Numbered from the stretch's first letter, positions 45,409 to 54,832 are shown. The stretch: DNA of 64,000 nucleotides from Bombiscardovia nodaiensis (GCA_033127725.1 AP026798.1:248001-312000); one strand, 5' to 3'. Numbers and translations: made by a program. The notes: generated by a model from the sequence alone, not told the origin.

Positions 45409-45546
45409 ATGATGGTTACAGCTACTGTTGAATTTCTGCAAGATAAGAACTCTACGAGGTTTGATTTTAGGCGTGGAGCCGGCATGTCGATCGTGAAGCT
45501 GAGCGCTTGGAGCGGGATCTACGCGCATATCTTCGGCAGGGGATAA
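45409..45546 (+). CDS. Small open frame of 45 residues behind a strong ribosome-binding site
   Basis: AAAGGAGGTG (45398-45407) stands directly before ATGATG. The frame encodes a 45-residue peptide with TATVEFLQDKNSTRFDFRRG and a basic, aromatic C-terminus. I do not recognise it. From about 45493 another frame reads as ERLERDLRAYLRQGIKENMR up to a stop near 45600, which looks coding-like, so the region may be a decayed larger gene with a frameshift. Confidence 0.3.
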   Translation: MMVTATVEFLQDKNSTRFDFRRGAGMSIVKLSAWSGIYAHIFGRG

Positions 45547-45684
45547 AAGAAAATATGCGGGAATCGTTGCCGCGTTTTCTGCGGTTCTTGGCCTTCTAAC
45601 CAGGACAGGTGACTTCCGGGCTGCGGATTGTGCTTGCAGTGGCAAGTTGGAGTTTGATGGCTGGCTTGGGCGCGCGCGGAGGGT

Positions 45685-45870
45685 TTAGCTTTGGGGTTGG
45701 GTTTGATTTGGGCGGAGTGAGTGCTTGCCTTGCTTGCGTTTGCGGGCCTGCGATAGTTGGTGGCCTGCGAGAGTTACTGCCGTGATGGCGGTGAGGGCGA
45801 TGAAGGTTGCTCCGCTGTAGCGTTGGAGGGGTATGGTTCCGGCGGCGGGGAGGTTCCATTGGTAGTCGTA
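45685..45870 (-). pseudogene. Detached C-terminal cassette of an RCC1 surface protein
   Basis: The minus strand encodes 61 residues starting YDYQWNLPAAGTIPLQRYSG and continuing with the membrane helix and basic tail to a stop. It is nearly identical in DNA and protein to the end of the surface gene at 32245-32430. It has no start or upstream domain and lies 14 bases beyond the stop of the next RCC1 gene. It is either a leftover of a lost paralog or a donor for recombination. Confidence 0.85.
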
Positions 45871-45883
45871 TGTGGCTCAATTC

Positions 45884-48800
45884 TTAATTACTATGCTCAC
45901 TAAGGATTTGAGCTGAGTGGCAGCCTTTGCCCTGCTTGCGCTTTTGGTTATACCCGTGACCGGCATAGACTACGGCTGCTAATCCGATAAGAAGTAAAAG
46001 TGTGCTTCCGGTGAGACGGTGGAGAGGGATAGTTCCAGCTTTCGGAATGTTGAGCAGCGTGTAATACAAGAAGCCGTTATGAATAGTGTAGTCAGGCTGT
46101 TGAGAGTCATTCATTTTCCAGGAAATTACAACATCAACTTGTTGATCCGGTGAGTGTACAGGCGTTTGGACATTCCATGTTCCTGTTGCATTATCAAAAA
46201 CTGGTGAACTTGCAGAGCTTCCAGCAAAGGTTACTTGGGTTATAACAATCGAAGGTGGCACGCCAATCTTTACTGGAGTGCGCTCTTCATCACCAGCGTT
46301 TCCGCCTTTGCCGTTTCCGAGCTGATTGAGATTATTACTTCCCCATGCCCAGAGTTGCCCAACAGTATCTATTGCTAAGGTATGTTTTTCTCCGGCAGAG
46401 AATGAAGTGAACGTTGTGCCTGGTACAGGATCGACAAGTGTTGGGCTCCATAGGTATCGATCATTGCTATCGCTCAGCTGATGATTTGTGTTATTGCCCC
46501 AGGCATATACGCGATGGTCGCTACTGATAGCGATTGCATCGTAAGGACCTAGGAACACTTGGTCAAAAGTAATAGAGCTGTTGAGATTAACTGCTATTGG
46601 GAAATTCTTATCAACGTTACTGTTGCTACCCAGCTCGCCATCTCCACTTCGCCCCCAGGTATAAAGATGCCCGTCGTTCGAGAGCCCCATCGAGCGGCTA
46701 CCTTTTGCGCCGATTTGTTTGAAAGCGGCTACTGGCATCTGCACAGGTACGGGAGTGGCGCTCATAGAAGAATATGAAGTTGGAACACTGGTATTTCCGA
46801 GTTGCCCGTAACGGTTTAACCCCCAGGAGTACGCTTTGCCGAAGCGGTCAAGACCAACGCAGTAGTCATTTCCTGCACTGACTTGGGTGTATGCACTCAC
46901 GCCAGAAGGAAGTTGAACTTGTGTAGGTGTTAAACGTTCAGTAGTATCTCCAGTTCCGAGTTGTCCGTGCTCGTTGTTGCCCCAAGCATAGGTTTTCCCG
47001 TCGTCTGCAATGGCAACTGTATGTGTATCACCGGGCGACACTTGTATGTACTTAGTGGCTCCGGCTGGGGGAGTAATAAGTGTAGGTGTGAGTCGATTTG
47101 TTTTGTCGCCTAAGCCTAATTGTCCACTATTGTTTGTTCCCCATCCGTAAAGACTACCATCGCTGGCAAAAGCGAATGAGTTATTGGTTCCGGCTATTAC
47201 CTTAACGAAAGTGACGCCAGGAGCTGTTTTTATTAGAACTGGGCTATTTCTGTTAATTACAGAGTTGTCTCCAAGTTTGCCAAAGATATTATTTCCCCAA
47301 GCATATGCTTTATTGTCAGAACCGATAGCCAATGAGTGGTTGGATCCAGCACTTACTTGAGCAAGATGAATCCCCGTTAGGGCTGGATCTGCAGAAATGT
47401 CAACCTTTGTGTTGCCTTGAACCGGACCCGAGTTGGGCTTTATGGTAAAGCGTATTTCATCCCATTTTGCGGTAAGTTGTACAGTTTCATTTACAGCCGT
47501 GTCAAAATTCCACGGACTACCTTGGTTGGTAAACCATCCGTCGAAAACATGTCCGGGCCACTGGGGTTCGGGCTGTGGACGTTGGGCTTTTCTGCCTATT
47601 AAAATTCGTTGACTTGGAGGTGTAACACCCGGTGCGCCGTTTAAATCAAAACTGACAACAAAGGAAGCCCAGAATGTGTATTTGAAAGTAATTGGGCTCA
47701 TTGTTTTTCCGTTTAATGTCCACAATACTTTGGCATCGACAGTTCCTCCTGGGTGGGCCGGCGTGCTTACATGCCATTGAGTGGCACTATCGCGTGTTAA
47801 ATTCTTACCGTTATAATCAAAAGTTACGCCAGTGACGTTGATGACGCCCATTTCAACTTTGCCCGGTAGATTTGCTGGTGATAATGTGGTTCCGCGCCCG
47901 AGGGCATCTCCTCCTGATCCCCAAGAGTATGCCGTTCCATCTGAGAGAAGAGCTAATGAGTTACCAGCTGCCTGGCTATAACCGGCTGCGCTGATACTGG
48001 TAAACACCTTGTCGGTTTGGACAAGGGCGGGCACCACATTTTTAGATGACGAAGTTCCAAAAGCGTATCCCCAAGCGTACGTTTTTCCATTTTCGCCTAT
48101 TGCCATAGAGCTATATAAACCAGCGCTAATAGCTGTGAATTTTACTGAAGATATTACCGTGCTTGGACTACTGACCATATTTTGATGGCCGACACCTGAT
48201 TCGCCGAAATTATTTGCGCCCCATGAAAAAGCGCGCCCATCTTCGGTTAAAGCGAGAGTATGCATAGCTGAAGCACTGAGATCTATTATTTTTCTGGCAC
48301 TTCTCAATACCACTGCTGGTCTGTGGGCGCCAAAATCGCCCCAAACATCTGACCCATTCCCTAATTGGTCTTGACCGTTGTAGCCCCAAGTGATGATGCT
48401 CCCATCTGCTGTTGCAGCGACTCCGTGAGATTGCCCTGCAGCCACAAGCACTGCGTTACTGGTGATGCTCCGGGGGTTGTACTGGTATCCTCCACGTATG
48501 CCATCTCCTAGTTGCCCGCTAGAATCGCTACCCCAGCCGTATACGACTCCACTGTCGCTAATGGCTAGCGAGAAAGCGTAGCCTGCACTTATTTTGGTAA
48601 ACTTTACACTTGTTGATACTGGGGTTAAGGTGGGATTTGCTGTGGTGGTGCCAGCGTTGGTACTGTAACCGAGCTGCCCAGTTTGGTTGGATCCCCATGA
48701 GTAGACTTTTCCGTCTTCGCCAATTGCAAGTGCATGGTTAGTTCCAGCGCTAATTTGTGTGAATTTAACGGGGGCAACGATTTTCATAGGTGCAGGAAAG

Positions 48801-49128
48801 CTGGAGACAAGAGTATTGCCGAGTATGCCATATTTATTTGTTCCCCATGCATAAATGTTGCCATCTGTGGCGAGACCAAGGGCGAATTGATCTCCTGCGC
48901 TAATCTGCTTGAATTTCAAATCTTCTGGTGTTGCCGGAACGGTTACAGTGACAGTGTCATTGCCTTCCTGGGGCCCTTCGTTGGGGGTGAACGTGAATCC
49001 GAGAGTGTTTGGATCTGTAATTTGGTCAGCGTGCGAGAGAGTGGGCCTGATTACAGTGCAGGCCCCCCCCCCAGGACCAAAAATGCGAAAACGAGCGCTA
49101 GCACGTTAACATTACGGAAACGACGCAT
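45884..49128 (-). CDS. Second phase-variable RCC1 surface protein, OFF register here
   Basis: The ATG at 49128 follows AGGGG and begins a signal peptide (MRRFRNVNVLALVFAFLVLG). Ten G then lead to Pro-Ala-Leu-stop, 25 codons in all. With eight or eleven G the frame runs to 45884, giving about 1081 residues. The layout is a linker, a seven-blade RCC1 propeller, a Listeria-Bacteroides-like repeat (FVVSFDLNGAPG to LTAKWDE) and a second seven-blade RCC1 propeller. The C-terminus is IPKAGTIPLHRLTG, a hydrophobic helix and a basic tail. The gene is noticeably AT-rich compared with the similar gene at 32245-35759 and shares little DNA identity with it apart from the two ends. It lies downstream of the tRNA-Ala gene on the same strand. 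Confidence 0.85.
49063..49072 (-). repeat. G10 homopolymer tract in signal peptide (OFF register)
   Basis: Ten G on the coding strand complete the Leu codon and give three Gly codons, then the frame stops. The same +1 or -2 change as in the gene at 35759 restores the full protein. TTCCCCAAC lies upstream at 49202-49210. Confidence 0.88.
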
Positions 49129-49336
49129 CTAAATATCCCCTGTTGGCGGTTGAGTGCTGATAGTGGAAGGCTGAACGGAGCTTGATTCCACTGTGACGCA
49201 GTTCCCCAACATGCGTACAAACTAACAGCTACCTCACAAAATGAGCTACTACGTTATATACTATAGGTTCTTTACTTTCACCAGAGCAACTCTGCAAATT
49301 ACTTGTACTGCATTTTAGTGTATAACCCAATATCTG

Positions 49337-49409
49337 TGGAGCTGAGGGTAGTCGAAACCCCGACCTCTTCGATGCGAACGAAGCGCTCTACCAACTGAGC
49401 TACAGCCCC
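49337..49409 (-). tRNA. tRNA-Ala (anticodon CGC)
   Basis: A complete cloverleaf can be drawn. The acceptor is GGGGCTG with CAGCTCC and discriminator A. The D arm contains AGTTGGTAG. The anticodon stem is CTTCG/CGAAG around TTCGCAT, giving anticodon CGC. The T arm is GGGGT/ACCCT around TTCGACT. CCA is not encoded. Confidence 0.95.
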
Positions 49410-49531
49410 GAATTGTTGCCCGACCGTAGCCGAGCAACTTAGCTACTTTAGCGCGGGGGCAGGTCAAACGCAAGCTCTGCGTCGGGTGTTGAACCTTGGT
49501 TAGACCTACGCCCTATGCGGATCCGGTTGGC

Positions 49532-50266
49532 CTACCTGTAATTCTCGTCGGCGGCTTGGGCATTAGGCTCAACAGTGGCTTGAGTGTTGGCTGACTCAGC
49601 TCCCGCCCCCGTAACCGGCTTCTTCTTGCCGAACTTAGCCTTGAGCAGGCCGATGACAGTTGGCAGCACCGAGATGACTAGGATCAGGACGATGATGAGC
49701 TCGAAGTGCTCTTGAACGGCTGGGATGCCGCCGAAGAAGTAGCCCAGGAGCGTGAAGAGGGAGGACCAGACCAGGCCGCCGAGCACCGAGAAGGGCGTGA
49801 AGCGCGTCCAGCGCATGCCGGAAATGCCTGAGATGAAGGGCATGAACGTTCTGATGAAGGGGAAGAAACGGCCCAGGAACACGGCCAGCGGGCCCCACTT
49901 GTCAATCATGCCTTCGGTTTTGGCGATGCGCTCGGGGGTCATGGCCTTCACCTTGCCGGAGCGCAGGATGGCCTGGCCGAAGAAGTGGCCGATAAAATAG
50001 TTGCTCTGGTCACCCAAGATGGGGGCCAGCCAGACGACGGGTAGTAGGATGTCGAGCCCCATGCCGGACTTGGGGTCGTGCGCGAACACGCCGGCTGCGA
50101 AGAGGAGCGAGTCGCCGGGTAGGAAGGGCATGAACACCACGCCGGTCTCGATGAAGATAATCAGAAAAATGAAGGCATAGGTGGGCACCAGGCCCATGGC
50201 AATCCAGGAGGCGATGGCCGAGCGAGGGTCCTTGAGCAGTCCAATAATCCAATTAATAAAGCCCAT
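49532..50266 (-). CDS. DedA-family membrane protein
   Basis: This 244-residue protein has about five to six hydrophobic segments and the DedA core: FIETGVVFMPFLPGDSLLF near residue 40, and GRFFPFIRTFMPFISGISGM near 130. The DedA/DUF family includes undecaprenyl-phosphate and phospholipid scramblase-type flippases. I prefer the ATG at 50266 over a TTG nine bases upstream. The C-terminal 30 residues are hydrophilic, Ala/Glu/Asn-rich. Its specific substrate is unknown. Confidence 0.9.
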   Translation of the reverse strand: MGFINWIIGLLKDPRSAIASWIAMGLVPTYAFIFLIIFIETGVVFMPFLPGDSLLFAAGVFAHDPKSGMGLDILLPVVWLAPILGDQSNYFIGHFFGQAILRSGKVKAMTPERIAKTEGMIDKWGPLAVFLGRFFPFIRTFMPFISGISGMRWTRFTPFSVLGGLVWSSLFTLLGYFFGGIPAVQEHFELIIVLILVISVLPTVIGLLKAKFGKKKPVTGAGAESANTQATVEPNAQAADENYR

Positions 50267-50514
50267 AGGTGGCAAATCCCATCATTGTGCAAGCGTCCGT
50301 ACGGTTCAAACCCTACCCAGCCTAGCAAGAGGGGCAGGTAGTGAGCTGCTCGAGCCACTTTCTGCGCAAGGAATGTACAAGCCAGGCCTGTTCGGCGATC
50401 CTATTGTCCGCCACGAAAGTCTGCTGGAGTGCATCGTGTAGGCCGTTACGAGGGGTGCGTAAGTGTGCACGGATAAACCTCTAGTTCATCAAACTCAATG
50501 AGCTATTGGGCGGT

Positions 50515-50543
50515 TTGCAGAGGTGAAGTCGATACACTATAAA
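50515..50543 (+). promoter_or_regulatory. Promoter of the GH1 gene
   Basis: TTGCAG (50515-50520) and TATAAA (50538-50543) are spaced by exactly 17 bases, 43 bases before the start codon. The rest of the 320-base divergent region (50267-50586) shows no gene. Confidence 0.65.
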
Positions 50544-50586
50544 TATACCTACTTACGGATTTGCAATTCATGTGCAGAGGAGCAAT

Positions 50587-51987
50587 ATGAGCGCACAAAC
50601 ATTTACCTTCCCCGAAGGGTTTACTTGGGGGACGGCTACGGCTTCCTTCCAGGTGGAGGGCGCTGCCCACGAGGATGGGCGGACCGATTCGATTTGGGAC
50701 ACCTTCTGCGCTGTGCCCGGCAATATTTCTGACGGGTCCAACGGCGACGTGGCCTGCGACGAGTACCACCGTTACAGCGAAGACATCGACCTGATGAAAG
50801 AGCTGGGAGTAGGCGCCTACCGCATGTCCATTGCCTGGCCGCGCATCGTGCCGCAGCTGGGAGGGCCGGTCAACCAGGCTGGTATTGATCATTACTTGCG
50901 CGTGCTTGACGACCTGCGCGAGGCGGGCATCAAGCCTGTGGTGACGCTCTATCACTGGGATCTGCCGCAGTACTTGCAAGACGCGGGCGGCTGGGCCAAC
51001 CGTGACACCGCCAAGCGTTTCGCTGATTACGCCGGAGCCCTGGCCAAGGCTTTTGACGACCGTGTAGACACCTGGACCACCCTGAACGAGCCCTGGTGCG
51101 CGGCCTATCTGGGCTACGGCTCTGGCGGTCATGCGCCGGGAATCAAGGACCACGCTCAGGCGCTCGCGGCTGTTCACCACCTGAACCTGGCTCACGGGCT
51201 GGGCGTGCAGGCGGTCCGCGCCGAGCTGGGGCAGGAGGCGAAGATGTCCGTCACGCTCAACCTGCAAATGACGCGCGCGGCCTCCGACTCTGCCGAGGAT
51301 CAGGCGGCCAAGGCCCGGGCCGATCTCTTTGCCAACGAAGTCTTCTTGGGGCCCATGGTTGAGGGCCGGTACGATCCGGCGATTTTCGAGGCTTCCCAGG
51401 GTGTTACCGACTGGAGCTTTAACCGGCCTGGCGATGAAGCGATCATTGGCCAGCCCCTGGATGTGCTCGGTATCAACTACTACGCGCCCACGTATGTGCG
51501 CGCGAACCCGGCTGTCTCCGGCGCTGACAACGCCATGCCCGCCCAAGACGGCGTGGAGGGTTTGCCTCCCAAGGGCGAGCTGACCGACATGGACTGGGCC
51601 CAGGAACCAGAAGGCCTGAGGGACCTGCTGACCGAGCTCTCTGCCCGCTTCCCCAGCCTGCCGCTGATGGTGACCGAGAACGGGTCGGCCTGGCAGGACG
51701 AGGTGAGCGCCGACCCCGAAGCCCCCAGTTTCACTGGCGGCAAGATAGTGCACGACCCCAAGCGCGTGGCCTACTTGGACGCGCACGTCCGGGCTGTGGC
51801 CGATGCCATCGAAGCAGGTGCGCAAGTGACTGGCTACTTTGCCTGGTCCCTGCTCGACAACTTCGAATGGGCCCTGGGCTACTCCAAGCGCTTCGGCATT
51901 ATCCGGGTGGATTACCAGACCCAGGAGCGCATTTGGAAGGATTCGGGCCTGCGTTTCCGGCAGATAGCGCGCGCGAACGCCATCTGA
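50587..51987 (+). CDS. GH1 beta-glucosidase
   Basis: This 466-residue intracellular enzyme hydrolyses beta-glucosides. The ATG at 50587 follows AGAGGAG. It shows the GH1 N-terminal signature FPEGFTWGTATASFQVEGA, the acid/base Glu in TTLNEPWCAAYLGY, the nucleophile Glu in VTENGSAW near residue 365, and the aglycone-site segment WSLLDNFEWALGYSKRFG. The lack of phosphate-binding Ser/Lys signals after the last motif argues for a beta-glucosidase and against a 6-phospho-beta-glucosidase. It stands alone behind its own promoter. Confidence 0.93.
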   Translation: MSAQTFTFPEGFTWGTATASFQVEGAAHEDGRTDSIWDTFCAVPGNISDGSNGDVACDEYHRYSEDIDLMKELGVGAYRMSIAWPRIVPQLGGPVNQAGIDHYLRVLDDLREAGIKPVVTLYHWDLPQYLQDAGGWANRDTAKRFADYAGALAKAFDDRVDTWTTLNEPWCAAYLGYGSGGHAPGIKDHAQALAAVHHLNLAHGLGVQAVRAELGQEAKMSVTLNLQMTRAASDSAEDQAAKARADLFANEVFLGPMVEGRYDPAIFEASQGVTDWSFNRPGDEAIIGQPLDVLGINYYAPTYVRANPAVSGADNAMPAQDGVEGLPPKGELTDMDWAQEPEGLRDLLTELSARFPSLPLMVTENGSAWQDEVSADPEAPSFTGGKIVHDPKRVAYLDAHVRAVADAIEAGAQVTGYFAWSLLDNFEWALGYSKRFGIIRVDYQTQERIWKDSGLRFRQIARANAI

Positions 51988-52010
51988 GCGCGGCTAGGTA
52001 AGCAGCGAAT

Positions 52011-52052
52011 GAGGCGGGGAGCGTGGGTTCTTTGGGGCCAGCTCCCCGCCTC
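52011..52052. terminator. Hairpin between convergent GH1 and Pmt genes
   Basis: GAGGCGGGGAGC (52011-52022) and GCTCCCCGCCTC (52041-52052) are perfect 12-bp arms around 18 bases, placed exactly between two convergent genes. It is a likely bidirectional terminator, although T-runs are poor on both sides. Confidence 0.6.
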
Positions 52053-52059
52053 GCTATTG

Positions 52060-53763
52060 CTAGATCCAGCTCGGCAGCCACATGTGAATCTCCCAGAATT
52101 CATAGGGCACAGGAATGGCGGTCCAAATTGGGTAGAAGAAGAGCGAAACCAGGCCCAGAACGACCAGCGTACCCGTGCAGAGACGGTGGTAGGAGCGCCG
52201 GGTGAGCGCCTGCCGTAGCCAATTGGTCACGTAGCAGATGGCGAGAATCATCCAGGGCAGGATGGCGATGGAATAAAAAGTAAAGGTAGTGCGGTGCAGG
52301 TACTGGGCCCAGGGCAGCCAGCCGGCGAGGAGGCCGGAAAACACTGCCAGGAAGCGCCAGTCGCCGCGCAGGAAGCCGATGGATATGAGCAAGCCCAGAA
52401 TCAGGCAGAGGGAGGCCAACCACCAGAGCAGGGGGTTGCCCAGGGAGGTGACCGCCGACACGCAGGTTGAGCCGGGAGCCAGCCGACACAGGCCTGGGCG
52501 GTCAGGCAGTTTTTCCCAATAAAACGAGGTGGGCCGCACTTGCAGGGGCCAGGTCAGGGGGTTGGCCATGTAGGGGTGGGGCGTGTCTAGGCCGTTGTGG
52601 AAGTGCCACATTTCTTGGTGGTACTGCACGAATGAGCGCCAAGTTTCGGGCAGCCAGGTCACGCCTTCGCCCGGGTGCTGAGCGGCCCAGTCGTGCATGT
52701 AGGCATCTGGGTGCAGGAACCAGCCTGTCCAAGAGGCCAGGTAGGTCAAGGCCCAGGCCGGAAGCATGTAGGCGGCGGCGAGGAGGCCGTCTTTGCAGAT
52801 GCCGGCGGTCAGCCAAGACCTGTAGCCCGCCTCCTGGCGCTGGTAGGCGTCCCAGAGCACGGAAATGAGCGCGAAAACGGCAAAAAAGTAGGCTCCAGAC
52901 CATTTGACGCCGGTGGTGAGCCCCAGGAGCACAGCGGCTGCTAGTCGCCAGTAGGACCAGGCGATGCAAGGGCCGGACGAGTCCAAGACCAGTCGTGAGC
53001 GGCCGCGTCTGCGACCGAAGCGATAGGTGATGAGGGCGAAGTTGCTGGAGCGGCTGTGGACGTCGCGCTGGTAGGCTTCGCTCAGGCGGCGGGCGGCCCA
53101 ATCACGGTGGGCCAGGAGGCAGGCGAAGGCGGCGAGGGCGAAAATCATAATGAAATTGTCGAGCAGGCCAGTGCGGCTCATGGTGATGCCCAGGCCGTCG
53201 ATGGAGAGCAGGAAGCCTGCCATGAGCGCTATGGGCAGGTTGTGGAAGAGGCGCAGGGCCACGCGGCACAGGAGTAGGACGGCTAGGGTGCCCACGAAGG
53301 CTGTGGCCGCGCGCCAGGCGAAGGGGTTGCCCGCGCCACCAAAGAGTTTGAGCCCCAGGGCTATGCACCACTTACCGATGGGCGGGTGCACCACGTATTC
53401 GGCGGAGGGCAGCCACAGGTGGGTCTGGCCCTGGGCAAAGAGCTGGTCGATGGGTGTGCTGGCGGCGCCGACTTTTTCGGGCCAGTCTCTCGCCTCGCCA
53501 GTCATGAGCATGGTCCAGGCATCTTTGACGTAGTAGGTCTCATCAAAAATAATTGCCCGGGGGGAGCCCAGCCGAATAAACCGCAATATCCCCGCAAACA
53601 CCGCCATCAGCAGAGGCCCCAGCCAGCCTTTGAGCTGGTATGACAGGCTCTGATCCAGGCGTTTCCAAGCGCGCGTCAGGCTCGCTCGAGCGCTGCGGAG
53701 GTGGCTCGCGGCTGGGTTGCCGGGGCGGTCCGCAGAAGAATGCAAGGCTAAGGTGCTCATCAT
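52060..53763 (-). CDS. pmt: Protein O-mannosyltransferase (GT39)
   Basis: This protein of about 567 residues has ten or more transmembrane helices. The first outer loop holds the catalytic Asp-Glu pair in IIFDETYYVKDAW, and the next segment has VVHPPIGKWCIALG. Both mark actinobacterial Pmt, which moves mannose from polyprenyl-phosphate mannose to Ser/Thr of exported proteins during Sec secretion. The start lies at the ATG pair 53763/53760, only 25 bases from the divergent rsmI start. The pmt-rsmI neighbourhood is conserved in actinobacteria. Ser/Thr-rich surface proteins in this window are possible targets, which is inference. Confidence 0.9.
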   Translation of the reverse strand: MMSTLALHSSADRPGNPAASHLRSARASLTRAWKRLDQSLSYQLKGWLGPLLMAVFAGILRFIRLGSPRAIIFDETYYVKDAWTMLMTGEARDWPEKVGAASTPIDQLFAQGQTHLWLPSAEYVVHPPIGKWCIALGLKLFGGAGNPFAWRAATAFVGTLAVLLLCRVALRLFHNLPIALMAGFLLSIDGLGITMSRTGLLDNFIMIFALAAFACLLAHRDWAARRLSEAYQRDVHSRSSNFALITYRFGRRRGRSRLVLDSSGPCIAWSYWRLAAAVLLGLTTGVKWSGAYFFAVFALISVLWDAYQRQEAGYRSWLTAGICKDGLLAAAYMLPAWALTYLASWTGWFLHPDAYMHDWAAQHPGEGVTWLPETWRSFVQYHQEMWHFHNGLDTPHPYMANPLTWPLQVRPTSFYWEKLPDRPGLCRLAPGSTCVSAVTSLGNPLLWWLASLCLILGLLISIGFLRGDWRFLAVFSGLLAGWLPWAQYLHRTTFTFYSIAILPWMILAICYVTNWLRQALTRRSYHRLCTGTLVVLGLVSLFFYPIWTAIPVPYEFWEIHMWLPSWI

Positions 53764-53788
53764 CTCTAGGTTAAGCGATACTAGAAGC

Positions 53789-54766
53789 ATGAGCCAGGAG
53801 CAGCAGGAATCAACACAAGACATGTCAACAATGGACGGCGAAAACGGCGGCGGACCCGTGAGTGCAGGTTCGACTGTGCCGACGGGGAGTGTGGTGCTGG
53901 CGGCTACTCCTATTGGGAATACGGCGGATGCTTCTCAGCGGCTCAGGGAGCTGCTGGGGCAGGCTTCGATTGTGGCGGCGGAAGACACGCGGCGGTTGTA
54001 CGACCTGGCGAATCGGCTGGGCGTGCGGGTGAGCGGGCGCGTGGTGGCTTACCATGACCACAATGAGCGCAAGCAGGCCGACCCCTTGCTTGACGAGGTG
54101 GCGGCTGGCGCGAGCGTGCTGGTGGTCTCCGACGCGGGCATGCCCACCATTAATGACCCAGGCCTGGCTATCGTCCGGCGGGCTATTGAGCGAGGGCTGC
54201 CGGTCACCTGCGCACCGGGGCCAAGTGCCGTGCTCGATGCGCTCGCGCTCTCCGGACTGCCCACCGACCGCTTCTGCTATGAGGGTTTCCTGCCGCGCAA
54301 GTCCTCGGAGCGCCGCCAGTACTTGCGGACCCTCAAAGCCGAGCAGCGCACTATCGTTTGGTACGAGTCGCCCCGGCGCTTGGCCGAATCTATGGGAGAC
54401 CTCCTGCAAGTGTTCGGGCCCGGGCGGCGGATGGCCTTGTGCCGGGAGCTGACGAAAACGTACGAGCAGGTGGAGCGCGGCAGCCTGCAAGAAATATATG
54501 ACTTTGTGCAGCAAAATCCTCCGCGGGGCGAGATTGTGTTGGTGGTCGCTGGGGCTTCGGACCAGGAGGCCGCCGAGGCCAGCCCTGAGGCGCTGACGAC
54601 CCAGGAGCTGGCTGAGCTCGCTCTGGCGCGGGCCCAAGAGCAGGGGCTGAGGGTCAAGGATGCCATCGGGCAAATTGTGGGCGAGCACCCCCTGCCCGAC
54701 GGGTCGCTGCCCAAGCGCAAGGCGGTGTATACGGCAGTTTTGGAGCTTCAGGGCAAGCAAGAGTAA
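53789..54766 (+). CDS. rsmI: 16S rRNA (cytidine-1402 2'-O) methyltransferase
   Basis: The protein has about 325 residues from the ATG at 53789; later in-frame ATGs at 53822 and 53831 would remove a hydrophilic leader and may be used instead. The tetrapyrrole-methylase fold is marked by VLAATPIGNTADASQRL, EDTRRLYDL, VSDAGMPTINDPG and EGFLPRKSSERRQYL. It methylates ribosomal RNA at the decoding site. There is no clear ribosome-binding site before 53789. It is divergent from pmt. Confidence 0.92.
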   Translation: MSQEQQESTQDMSTMDGENGGGPVSAGSTVPTGSVVLAATPIGNTADASQRLRELLGQASIVAAEDTRRLYDLANRLGVRVSGRVVAYHDHNERKQADPLLDEVAAGASVLVVSDAGMPTINDPGLAIVRRAIERGLPVTCAPGPSAVLDALALSGLPTDRFCYEGFLPRKSSERRQYLRTLKAEQRTIVWYESPRRLAESMGDLLQVFGPGRRMALCRELTKTYEQVERGSLQEIYDFVQQNPPRGEIVLVVAGASDQEAAEASPEALTTQELAELALARAQEQGLRVKDAIGQIVGEHPLPDGSLPKRKAVYTAVLELQGKQE

Positions 54767-54832
54767 GACTGCGGTCTTTGGGCTTACCCGGAGCGGCAGC
54801 TGCCAATCGGGGTGAGTGAACCTCCTTAACTC

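Noticed and set aside
48917-48919. Internal Met as the start of the second RCC1 protein
   Set aside because: It would remove the signal peptide and linker; the frame restored at the G tract joins a proper signal peptide at 49128.
50503-51825. Antisense open frame of 440 codons over the GH1 gene
   Set aside because: Shadow of a well-supported glycosidase gene; no ribosome-binding site or family resemblance.
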